Positions 27,120-34,257 of a DNA stretch of 50,450 bases are shown here, one piece after another (positions within the stretch are counted from its first letter, which is position 1; each line of letters opens with the position of its first letter). Origin of the DNA: an uncultured Oscillospiraceae bacterium. GTDB lineage: Bacteria; Bacillota; Clostridia; Oscillospirales; Ruminococcaceae. Position numbers and translations under genes: made by a program. The notes under the pieces are model-generated. The model ran no database searches and was not told the DNA's origin. It saw only the letters and a list, made by a program, of their open reading frames with translations. The stretch is taken from assembly GCA_949745795.1 (NCBI GenBank), contig CATKAZ010000111.1:1-50450 (forward strand). The letters run 5' to 3'.

Positions 27120-29675
27120 ATGAAAAAACTTGTATTAGGAATTTTAGCACATGTTGACTCCGGAAAAACAACCCTTTCTGAAGGAATACTTTATAAAACA
27201 GGTGAAATACGTAAATGGGGTCGTGTTGATCATAGAGATACTTTTTTAGATACACATATTTTAGAACGTGAAAGAGGTATTACAATATTTTCGAAACAGG
27301 CGGTCTTTCATATCGGTAATGATGAATTTACTCTACTAGATACTCCCGGTCATGCTGATTTTTCTACAGAAACAGAACGTACATTACAGATTTTGGATTA
27401 CGCAATTCTGGTAATAAGCGGATCGGAGGGCGTACAAAGTCATACCGAAACACTGTGGAATCTTCTGAAAAAATATAAAATTCCTGTGTTCGTTTTTGTT
27501 AATAAAATGGACATATCCCAAGCTTCGCAGTCGGATCTAATGCATAATATTAAACATAAACTGGACGATAGCTGTATTAACTTTAGTACTGACAGAAGTT
27601 CAAAAGAATTCATGGAGAACATATCGCTCTATGATGAAAATCTTATGCATGAATTCCTTGAAACAGAACAACTTAATGAAAAAACTATAAGTAATTCAAT
27701 ATATGCAAGAAATATTTTTCCGTGTTTTTTCGGTTCGGCACTTAAAATGGATGGGATCGATGATTTTATTAATCTACTGCAAAAGTATACATTAGAAAAA
27801 ATATACGGAGATAATTTCGGAGCAAAAATTTTTAAAATATCAGAAGATGTACAAGGAAATCGTTTAACTCATTTAAAAATTACCGGCGGCAATCTTAAAG
27901 TAAAGTCTTCTGTTAAATATAATTTTAAGGACAGTATAATAGATGAAAAAATAAATCAAATTAGAATATATTCGGGTGAAAAATATCATACTATTGATTC
28001 GGTAGATTCAGGAACAGTGTGTGCGGTAACGGGACTTTCTGAAACATACTCCGGAGAAGGGTTAGGGATAGAAATGGATTCTGACACTCCTATTCTTGAA
28101 CCTGTCCTTACTTATAGTGTAAAACTGCCGGCAGAAATTGATTCTCATAAGGCTCTTATAGTATTGCGTCATCTCGAAGAAGAAGATCCCCAGCTGCATG
28201 TTATTTGGAATGAGCATCTTCAAGAAATTCATGTTCAGCTAATGGGTGAAATTCAACTGGAAATATTAAAATGTATTATACAAAAAAGATTTGGATTTAC
28301 AGTTGAATTTGGCGTTGGAAGTATAGCATATCGTGAAACTATTGAAGATACTGTTGAAGGTATTGGTCATTATGAACCATTACGGCACTATGCAGAAGTT
28401 CATCTTCTAATAGAACCCGGCAAAAAAGGCAGCGGACTTGTATTCAGTACAGACTGTCGTGAAGAAATGCTTAATAAAAACTGGCAGAGACTTATTCTTA
28501 CGCATTTAAGAGAAAAACAGCATTTAGGAGTACTTACAGGTTCACCTATAACAGATTTAAAAATAACCCTTACTGCCGGAAAAGCACATCTAAAGCATAC
28601 TGAGGGAGGTGATTTTCGTCAGGCTACTTACAGAGCAGTAAGACAGGGTCTTCGTTCGGCAAAAAGTATTTTACTTGAACCATGGTATAAATTCAGGCTT
28701 GAAATTCCATCTGAAAATACAGGACGTGCCATTTCAGATATTCAGAGAATGTTCGGTAATTTTTCTTCACCTGAAATTTTCGGAGATATATGCATAATTG
28801 AAGGCAAAGCTCCTGTTTACGAAATGAGGGATTATCATTATGAAGTACTGGAATATACCAAAGGTAAAGGTAAATTATTATATAATCTAAACGGTTATGA
28901 GCCATGTCATAATACGGAACAAATTATTTCTGATATAGGATATAATTGTGACAGTGACACGTTAAATACTGCTGATTCGATTTTTTGTTCTCATGGAGCA
29001 GGATATACAGTTAAGTGGAATGAAGTCACAGATTATATGCATATTGAAAGCTGTCTCAAACCTGCTTACAAGCCGGAAGAAATTTCTTTTAATCATATCC
29101 GAAATTATAAAAATCGTCTTGCTGAAGACAAAGAATTAATGGAAATATTTGAACGAACTTATGGTCCGATTCACCGTAATGAAAATTCTGCTTTTAAATC
29201 CGTCAAAAATATACCGGATTGTAATTATAAAGCTAAACCAATTCCTAGAGGTCCGGAATATCTCCTTGTAGACGGTTATAATATTATTTTTGCATGGGAT
29301 GAACTAAATGACATCGCAAAGGATAATTTGGATCTTGCAAGAAATCAACTTATAAATATTCTTTGTAATTATCAGGGATTCAAACAATGTGAACTGATAT
29401 TAGTATTTGATGCTTATAAAATAAAGGGCGGACAAAGAAATATACAAAAAATACACAATATAAATGTTGTGTATACTAAGGAAGCTGAAACCGCTGATAT
29501 GTATATCGAAAAGGTTACTCACGATATCAGCAAAGCTCATAGGGTAAGAGTGGCTACATCAGATAATCTGGAACAATTAATTATTTTAGGAAATGGTGCT
29601 TTCAGAATTTCAGCTTCTGAGTTTCAAAAAGAAATTAAATCCGTAGAAAAAGCAATTCGAGATTTTATTTTGTAA
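27120..29675 (+). CDS. Tet(M)/EF-G-like ribosome-binding GTPase fused to a C-terminal Rae1/YacP-like NYN ribonuclease domain
   Basis: The 851 residues combine two known activities. Residues about 1-660 are an EF-G-like ribosomal-protection GTPase: P-loop AHVDSGKTT (10-18), RERGITI, DTPGHADF, NKMD, then domains II-V with EEDPQLHVIWNEHLQEIHVQ and a domain IV containing GDFRQATYRAVRQGL. The domain IV tip reads AHLKHTEGG where Tet(M) has its YSPVS loop, so tetracycline resistance should not be assumed. Residues about 706-851 are a NYN (PIN-like) domain: LLVDGYNIIFAW with Asp 718, LVFDAYK with Asp 764, ETADMYIE with Asp 793 and ATSDNLEQ with Asp 815. This is the acidic set of Rae1/YacP, a ribonuclease known to cleave mRNA in the ribosomal A site. 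A ribosome rescue or quality-control role is inferred. Its neighbours are spoIIIAA (divergent) and a cation transporter. Confidence 0.88.
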   Translation: MKKLVLGILAHVDSGKTTLSEGILYKTGEIRKWGRVDHRDTFLDTHILERERGITIFSKQAVFHIGNDEFTLLDTPGHADFSTETERTLQILDYAILVISGSEGVQSHTETLWNLLKKYKIPVFVFVNKMDISQASQSDLMHNIKHKLDDSCINFSTDRSSKEFMENISLYDENLMHEFLETEQLNEKTISNSIYARNIFPCFFGSALKMDGIDDFINLLQKYTLEKIYGDNFGAKIFKISEDVQGNRLTHLKITGGNLKVKSSVKYNFKDSIIDEKINQIRIYSGEKYHTIDSVDSGTVCAVTGLSETYSGEGLGIEMDSDTPILEPVLTYSVKLPAEIDSHKALIVLRHLEEEDPQLHVIWNEHLQEIHVQLMGEIQLEILKCIIQKRFGFTVEFGVGSIAYRETIEDTVEGIGHYEPLRHYAEVHLLIEPGKKGSGLVFSTDCREEMLNKNWQRLILTHLREKQHLGVLTGSPITDLKITLTAGKAHLKHTEGGDFRQATYRAVRQGLRSAKSILLEPWYKFRLEIPSENTGRAISDIQRMFGNFSSPEIFGDICIIEGKAPVYEMRDYHYEVLEYTKGKGKLLYNLNGYEPCHNTEQIISDIGYNCDSDTLNTADSIFCSHGAGYTVKWNEVTDYMHIESCLKPAYKPEEISFNHIRNYKNRLAEDKELMEIFERTYGPIHRNENSAFKSVKNIPDCNYKAKPIPRGPEYLLVDGYNIIFAWDELNDIAKDNLDLARNQLINILCNYQGFKQCELILVFDAYKIKGGQRNIQKIHNINVVYTKEAETADMYIEKVTHDISKAHRVRVATSDNLEQLIILGNGAFRISASEFQKEIKSVEKAIRDFIL

Positions 29676-29701
29676 CAAGTTACAATTTAAATAATAAAAT
29701 A

Positions 29702-29730
29702 TTTACATATAATAAATTTTATGATATAAT
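29702..29730 (+). promoter_or_regulatory. Sigma-A promoter of the CDF transporter gene
   Basis: TTTACA (29702-29707), a 17-base spacer, and consensus TATAAT (29725-29730) with an extended TGA. It lies directly after the fusion gene, with no clear terminator between them. Confidence 0.8.
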
Positions 29731-29761
29731 AACAAGTCAAATAAATTTTGAGGGTAAATTT

Positions 29762-30922
29762 ATGGTAAATCTTCTAATAAAAACATTTATAAAAAATTCT
29801 GAGGATATAGAAAATCCTAAAGTTCGTCAAAAATATGGGACTTTAAGCAGTTTTGTCGGAATAATTTGCAATTTAATATTATTTTTAATTAAATATATTA
29901 TGGGTACTTTATCTCACTCAATCTCCATCATATCAGATGCTTTTAATAACCTGTCCGATTGTGCCGGGTGCCTTGTTACACTTTTAGGATATAAAATGGC
30001 GTCTAAACCGGCGGATAAAGATCATCCTTTCGGTCATGGAAGAATTGAATATTTAACGTCACTCATTATAGCTGTTTTAATTATATTTGTCGGCATTGAA
30101 CTTTTGAAAAATTCTATAGAAAAAGTTATGAATCCGGAAGATATAAAGTTTAGTTTATTAGTTTTATTTTCTTTAATTTTTTCAATATCTTTAAAATTTT
30201 GGATGGCATTTTTTAATACTAAATTAGGGAAAAAAATTAATTCAACTGTAATGATTGCTACCGCAAAGGACAGTAAAAGCGATGTTATAGCAACATCTGC
30301 AACACTTATTTCTTTAATATGCTCTTTATTTACCAAATTACCTATAGATGGAATTATGGGTCTTATAGTTTCAGTATTTATTTTGAAATCCGGATATGAT
30401 ATTGTAAAAGATACTGTTGATGAACTGCTTGGTAAGCCAGCTGATCCTGAAGTTGTAAATCAAATCAAACAATACGTTTTAAAAAATGATAAAATAATTG
30501 GTATTCATGATTTAATAATTCACAGTTACGGTCCTGGAAATATGATTGGCAGCTGCCATGTTGAAGTAAAAAGTAATGAAGTTTTTACTGAAGTACATGA
30601 TATTGTTGACAGTATTGAACGTGAAATATATAATAATATGAATATTTTAATGACTATTCACATGGATCCAATTGAAGTTAATGATCATCTAACCAATAAT
30701 ACAAAAAAATTGGTAAATAAAATTATTAATTCAATTGACCCTTCACTTAACATACATGATTTTAGAATCGTTAGCGGTGAATCTCATACAAATTTGATTT
30801 TTGATCTTGTGGTTCCTTTTGAGTGTAAATACAGTAATCAACAACTTAAACAAAAAATTGATGATTTACTATCAAAAGAAAATATTAATTATTTTACTGT
30901 TATAGTTTTTGATAAACCCTAA
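29762..30922 (+). CDS. Cation diffusion facilitator (CDF) family transporter
   Basis: This is a proton- or cation-coupled exporter of divalent metals such as zinc, manganese or iron. Six membrane helices span about residues 25-215. The metal site is suggested by ISDAFNNLSD in TM2 and AKDSKSDVIAT in TM5, separated by HPFGHGRIEYL. A C-terminal ferredoxin-like cytoplasmic domain includes GIHDLIIHSYG and MTIHMDP. The 386 residues are on the long side and suggest an extended cytoplasmic domain. The metal is not determinable. GAGGG lies just before the ATG. The gene ends in a strong terminator. Confidence 0.93.
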   Translation: MVNLLIKTFIKNSEDIENPKVRQKYGTLSSFVGIICNLILFLIKYIMGTLSHSISIISDAFNNLSDCAGCLVTLLGYKMASKPADKDHPFGHGRIEYLTSLIIAVLIIFVGIELLKNSIEKVMNPEDIKFSLLVLFSLIFSISLKFWMAFFNTKLGKKINSTVMIATAKDSKSDVIATSATLISLICSLFTKLPIDGIMGLIVSVFILKSGYDIVKDTVDELLGKPADPEVVNQIKQYVLKNDKIIGIHDLIIHSYGPGNMIGSCHVEVKSNEVFTEVHDIVDSIEREIYNNMNILMTIHMDPIEVNDHLTNNTKKLVNKIINSIDPSLNIHDFRIVSGESHTNLIFDLVVPFECKYSNQQLKQKIDDLLSKENINYFTVIVFDKP

Positions 30923-30933
30923 ATATATAAATA

Positions 30934-30966
30934 AAAACTCCCCTCAGTTAGAGGGGAGTTTTATTA
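30934..30966. terminator. Bidirectional terminator between the CDF gene and the spore-protein gene
   Basis: A perfect 12-bp stem (30934-30945 with 30951-30962) with a 5-base loop, ending in T residues on the plus strand and flanked by A residues on the left that give U residues on the minus strand. Confidence 0.92.
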
Positions 30967-30975
30967 TTCAGTTAA

Positions 30976-31155
30976 TTACTGAACTTTATATGCGTCGATC
31001 ATTTTTTTAACCATCTGTCCGCCGATTGAACCAGCTTCTCTTGATGTTAAGTCACCGTTATAACCCTGCTTAAGGTTTACGCCAACCTCACTTGCTGCTT
31101 CCATCTTAAAACGTTCAAGAGCTTCCTTGCCCTTCTGAGTAAATTCGCCTTTCAT
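30976..31155 (-). CDS. Alpha/beta-type small acid-soluble spore protein
   Basis: A 59-residue DNA-binding protein that saturates spore DNA. The sequence contains ALERFKMEAASEVGVNL, where the germination protease site is expected, and the signature GYNGDLTSREAGSIGGQM followed by VKKMI. The start has AAGGAG 8 bases upstream. It is a single gene with its own promoter region and terminator. Its presence with spoIIIA supports real spore formation. Confidence 0.93.
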   Translation of the reverse strand: MKGEFTQKGKEALERFKMEAASEVGVNLKQGYNGDLTSREAGSIGGQMVKKMIDAYKVQ

Positions 31156-31176
31156 ATTTAAATCTCCTTTATATTT

Positions 31177-31206
31177 TTTAATGCCGCACTAATATTATAA
31201 ACATTC
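31177..31206 (-). promoter_or_regulatory. Possible sigma-G promoter of the spore-protein gene
   Basis: On the minus strand, TGAATG (-35, core at 31202-31206) and CATTAAA (31177-31183) with 18 bases between, close to the sigma-G pattern GHATR-N17/18-CATnnTA. This fits forespore expression of such genes. Confidence 0.45.
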
Positions 31207-31288
31207 ACCTAAAATATATAACAGGTAATTTTTAGCGTGATATTAAAATTAAGGAAATTGATTTTTTATATTTTTTTTAAAAATTACA

Positions 31289-32221
31289 CTATTTCCATGT
31301 CGCAGTAATAATTACTTTTTCACCGGAAAGGAGTGCCGGAATAGTAATTACATCTCCGGGTTGATAAATAGAACCGCTATACTTCCAACCTGCAAACACC
31401 TTATTACCATTTTTAAATTCACATTCAGGAAGAACAAACTCTTCACCGCATTTTCCGGATGTTGAATAACGATCACTATAATTACCGTTATTAGCAGAAA
31501 TACTTATATTAACAGTTGATGCCTTCCATATTGCTGTAAACGTTACATCAGAATCAGGTACAATATATTTTGAATTCGGTCCATACGTTAATCCGTCATA
31601 AGAACAAAGCCATCCTGATATTGTATAGCCTTTTCTTGAAAATTTTGAAGATGCTGCTATATCAAAATTGGTACCTTCAGTGCAGCCTACCGTTGAGTAT
31701 TTACTTCCAACAATATCATCATAATCTCCGGCATAATATGTAATAACATGATTTACATACCAATATGGCGTTAATACAACATCATGTTCAGGAACTACAA
31801 AATATGTACCTGTTTTATAAACTTGGCCGTCATATATCCATCCGCCATGAATATATCCTTCTTTAGTCAAACTTGCCTGAGCAACCTGAACCTGCATACC
31901 TGAATAATATTCCTTTGCATCAAGAACTTCCGGTTTTAAATATGAAGACATATCACAGCCTTCGGTATCATACGATACTAATACCTTTTTAGCTACAGCG
32001 GATTTTTTCTTTAAAAGAAAATTTGAAATTCGTTGACAATCAGATAAATCATATTTACCGTCTTCATTATTAATACTGCGTTTCATTACTATCAAATCAA
32101 ATACAGTTGCCTTATCTTGGTATATATACTCCTGTTCGGCACTGATAGACAAAAATGAAATACTTGAGCATAAAATAACCGTTGAAGTCAGCAAAGTCAT
32201 TATTTTTTTTATTAATTTCAT
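31289..32221 (-). CDS. Secreted protein with three InlB/Listeria-Bacteroides-type repeats
   Basis: The 310-residue product has a signal peptide (residues 1-28, ending SFLSISAEQ). A short region near 35-70 (KATVFDLIVMKRSIN, then NEDGKYDLSDCQRISNFLL) looks like dockerin helices without proper calcium loops. Three beta-rich repeats of about 70 residues follow, each ending in the pattern G-W, a VP-x-x-D-V or similar strand, and xATW or AIW (GGWIYDG, SGWLCSYDG, AGWKYSG). Such repeats occur in cell-surface and adhesion proteins. There is no sortase motif and no standard dockerin. Function unknown. AAGGAGG precedes the ATG and overlaps the stop of the upstream DUF4250 gene, so the two are one operon. 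Confidence 0.8.
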   Translation of the reverse strand: MKLIKKIMTLLTSTVILCSSISFLSISAEQEYIYQDKATVFDLIVMKRSINNEDGKYDLSDCQRISNFLLKKKSAVAKKVLVSYDTEGCDMSSYLKPEVLDAKEYYSGMQVQVAQASLTKEGYIHGGWIYDGQVYKTGTYFVVPEHDVVLTPYWYVNHVITYYAGDYDDIVGSKYSTVGCTEGTNFDIAASSKFSRKGYTISGWLCSYDGLTYGPNSKYIVPDSDVTFTAIWKASTVNISISANNGNYSDRYSTSGKCGEEFVLPECEFKNGNKVFAGWKYSGSIYQPGDVITIPALLSGEKVIITATWK

Positions 32222-32230
32222 AATTCCTCC

Positions 32231-32407
32231 TTATTTAAACTGATTAAGTTTACAATTATAATTATAGCCGATAAGCTTCAGCTTATTAATTATTTCTTCG
32301 TTTTTAATATTGTAATCATCACACAATTCATCAAAATTTTTATACTTATCCCTAAGCAAAGTATTTATAACACTAAGTAATATAACGGGGTCTTGCGGAA
32401 GATTCAT
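32231..32407 (-). CDS. DUF4250 family small protein
   Basis: A 58-residue frame that reads NLPQDPVILLSVINTLLRDK, FDELCDD and finally IGYNYNCKLNQFK. This is the DUF4250 pattern (NLPxDPxxLLSxxNTxLRD ... YxYxxxxNQF). AAAGGA lies 8 bases upstream, and a consensus promoter is in place. Its stop overlaps the ribosome site of the secreted repeat protein. DUF4250 has no known function; the fold is probably a small helical bundle. Confidence 0.85.
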   Translation of the reverse strand: MNLPQDPVILLSVINTLLRDKYKNFDELCDDYNIKNEEIINKLKLIGYNYNCKLNQFK

Positions 32408-32436
32408 CAAACCATTCCTTTCTAATTAACAATAAT

Positions 32437-32465
32437 AATATAACTTATTAACCGATAAAAGTCAA
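32437..32465 (-). promoter_or_regulatory. Sigma-A promoter of the DUF4250 / secreted repeat protein operon
   Basis: On the minus strand: TTGACT (32460-32465), a 17-base spacer and TATATT (32437-32442). Confidence 0.75.
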
Positions 32466-32496
32466 TAAATCTAATAAACAAAAAATAAATTTTGTA

Positions 32497-32520
32497 TATT
32501 ATTACGATAACGTAATAATA
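32497..32520. repeat. 24-bp inverted repeat upstream of the DUF4250 promoter
   Basis: Perfect 10-base arms TATTATTACG and CGTAATAATA around ATAA, about 30 bases upstream of the -35. It is followed at 32549 by the perfect 10-base palindrome TGACTAGTCA, in the gap before the mreB stop. It looks like an operator or activator site rather than a terminator because it has no U run and a weak stem. Confidence 0.5.
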
Positions 32521-32567
32521 ATTTTATGGAATTCAAACAATTTTATAGTGACTAGTCATCAAACTTC

Positions 32568-33584
32568 TTATTTATACTGATATAAAGCAACATTCTCAAA
32601 TCCATCCAAAAGACTGTCAAGACGCTTAAATGCCTGAACAGTCCCCCGGGCAACACACCCCATAGGATCGTTAGCAATATTGCATTTTACACTTAGCGTT
32701 CTGTTTATCAATTTGTCCAATCCCCCAAGTAAAGCGCCGCCGCCGGTAAGTAAAATGCCATTTTCATATATATCCCCTACAAGCTCAGGCGGAGTATCCT
32801 CCAAAAGATTCTTAATAGCGTCAACTATTTCAAAAACCTCATCTTCTATTGCATCAAAAACTTCCATTTCACTGATATTGATCATTTCCGGAAGTCCTTT
32901 AATCAAATTCCGTCCGCCTATATTCATTCTTACGTCATCACTGGGATCATATAAATTGGTAAGTTCCTTTTTAATTGCTTCAGCAGTTCGGTCTCCGATA
33001 AGGAGCTTATGTCTTTTCTGAATATATCTTACAATAGCATTATCAATCATATTTCCAGCTGTTTTGATAGAACGTGAAGTTACTACACCATTCATTGATA
33101 CAACAGCAACGTCCGTTGTACCTCCGCCGATATCGACAACAAGATGTCCTCTTGCTTTTGACATATTTACACCTGCACCAAGCATCGCAGCAATGGGTTC
33201 TTGAATCAAATATACTTTTCTGGAACCGGCATTCATCGCTGCTTCAACAACTGCACGGCTTTCTACATCAGTAATAAATGAAGGAACACATATAACAATT
33301 CTTGGTTTAATTAATCTGTACCCACTTGCTTTTCTAACAAATTCTCGTATAAGACACTGTGTCATTTCATCATCCGAAATTACTCCGCAAGATAAAGGTC
33401 GAATAACCGATATATATTCCGGTGATTTTCCTACCATTCTATAAGCCTTTTTGCCTACTGCCAAAATTTTATTTGTTCTTTTGTTTACTGCTATGACAGA
33501 CGGTTCGTTTAACACAACGCCTTTGCCGTTTACTGCCATAACAATATTTGCTGTTCCTAAATCAATTCCAATGTCCTGTGCCAT
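32568..33584 (-). CDS. mreB: Rod-shape determining protein MreB/Mbl
   Basis: This actin-like protein guides cell-wall synthesis in rods. ATP-binding motifs are DIGIDLGTANIVM at the start, DIGGGTTDVAVVS near residue 160 and GILLTGGGALLGGLD near 290. The start at 33584 has AAAGGA 9 bases upstream; the ATG at 33593 is only 1 base from it. The usual mreC and mreD do not follow. Instead it is the last of recD2-comFC-mreB, so it may be a second MreB paralogue (Mbl type). Confidence 0.93.
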   Translation of the reverse strand: MAQDIGIDLGTANIVMAVNGKGVVLNEPSVIAVNKRTNKILAVGKKAYRMVGKSPEYISVIRPLSCGVISDDEMTQCLIREFVRKASGYRLIKPRIVICVPSFITDVESRAVVEAAMNAGSRKVYLIQEPIAAMLGAGVNMSKARGHLVVDIGGGTTDVAVVSMNGVVTSRSIKTAGNMIDNAIVRYIQKRHKLLIGDRTAEAIKKELTNLYDPSDDVRMNIGGRNLIKGLPEMINISEMEVFDAIEDEVFEIVDAIKNLLEDTPPELVGDIYENGILLTGGGALLGGLDKLINRTLSVKCNIANDPMGCVARGTVQAFKRLDSLLDGFENVALYQYK

Positions 33585-33585
33585 T

Positions 33586-34257
33586 TTATTCATTCCTTTT
33601 TAGTTTTGTTGTTGTACCGACAGCCGCATAAACCTTGGCTGCTCCCATATTTTTCAATAATTCCGCACATCTGTTAATTGTGCTTCCGGTTGTACAAACA
33701 TCATCACATATAATAATTTTCATTCCCGAAAGATCAGTATTGTTTATATTATATGCACTGACATTTTTCATTCTCTGCGTCTTGTTCAGACTATGCTGAA
33801 CCTCTGATGGATTTTTATATAAAATGTCTGTCATCATTTTGATTCCAGTTTTAACAGAAATAGTTTCTGCAATAATATCTGCCTGATTATATCCTCGTAC
33901 CCTTAAGCTTTTTTCAGACATCGGTACAGGGATAATATAATCTGACTTAGATATAAGCTCATCTTGTAATATTAATTCGGAAAGTATATTTCCAAGGTAA
34001 TAACCAAATTCCTTATGCCCGTCTTTTAATGAATAAATTCCATTTCTTACTTCATTTTCATAATAAAATCCTGCCAATATTTTATCAAAGAACATATCAT
34101 TAATTTTTATTAATATGTCATCATTTTCAGGTATGTACTTTTTCAATTTTTTAATACATTTTTCACATATAAGTTCATCATATCTAATAAAGTTTCTGCA
34201 AATCGGACATCTGCTGGGAAAAAATAAATCCAAAACAAAATTGATTGCTTTATTCAT
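33586..34257 (-). CDS. comFC: ComF family protein (phosphoribosyltransferase-like)
   Basis: A 223-residue protein with an N-terminal zinc-finger-like segment (CPICRNFIRYDELICEKC) and a C-terminal phosphoribosyltransferase fold, including the PRPP-binding signature IIICDDVCTTGSTINRC. ComFC works in uptake of single-stranded DNA during transformation; it also occurs in organisms not known to be competent. It overlaps recD2 by 8 bases. Confidence 0.92.
   Translation of the reverse strand: MNKAINFVLDLFFPSRCPICRNFIRYDELICEKCIKKLKKYIPENDDILIKINDMFFDKILAGFYYENEVRNGIYSLKDGHKEFGYYLGNILSELILQDELISKSDYIIPVPMSEKSLRVRGYNQADIIAETISVKTGIKMMTDILYKNPSEVQHSLNKTQRMKNVSAYNINNTDLSGMKIIICDDVCTTGSTINRCAELLKNMGAAKVYAAVGTTTKLKRNE

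Noticed and set aside
27120..29675. Tetracycline resistance gene tet(M)/tet(W)
   Set aside because: The GTPase part is related, but the domain IV tip differs from Tet(M), there is an extra NYN domain, and no resistance-type leader or mobile element is nearby.
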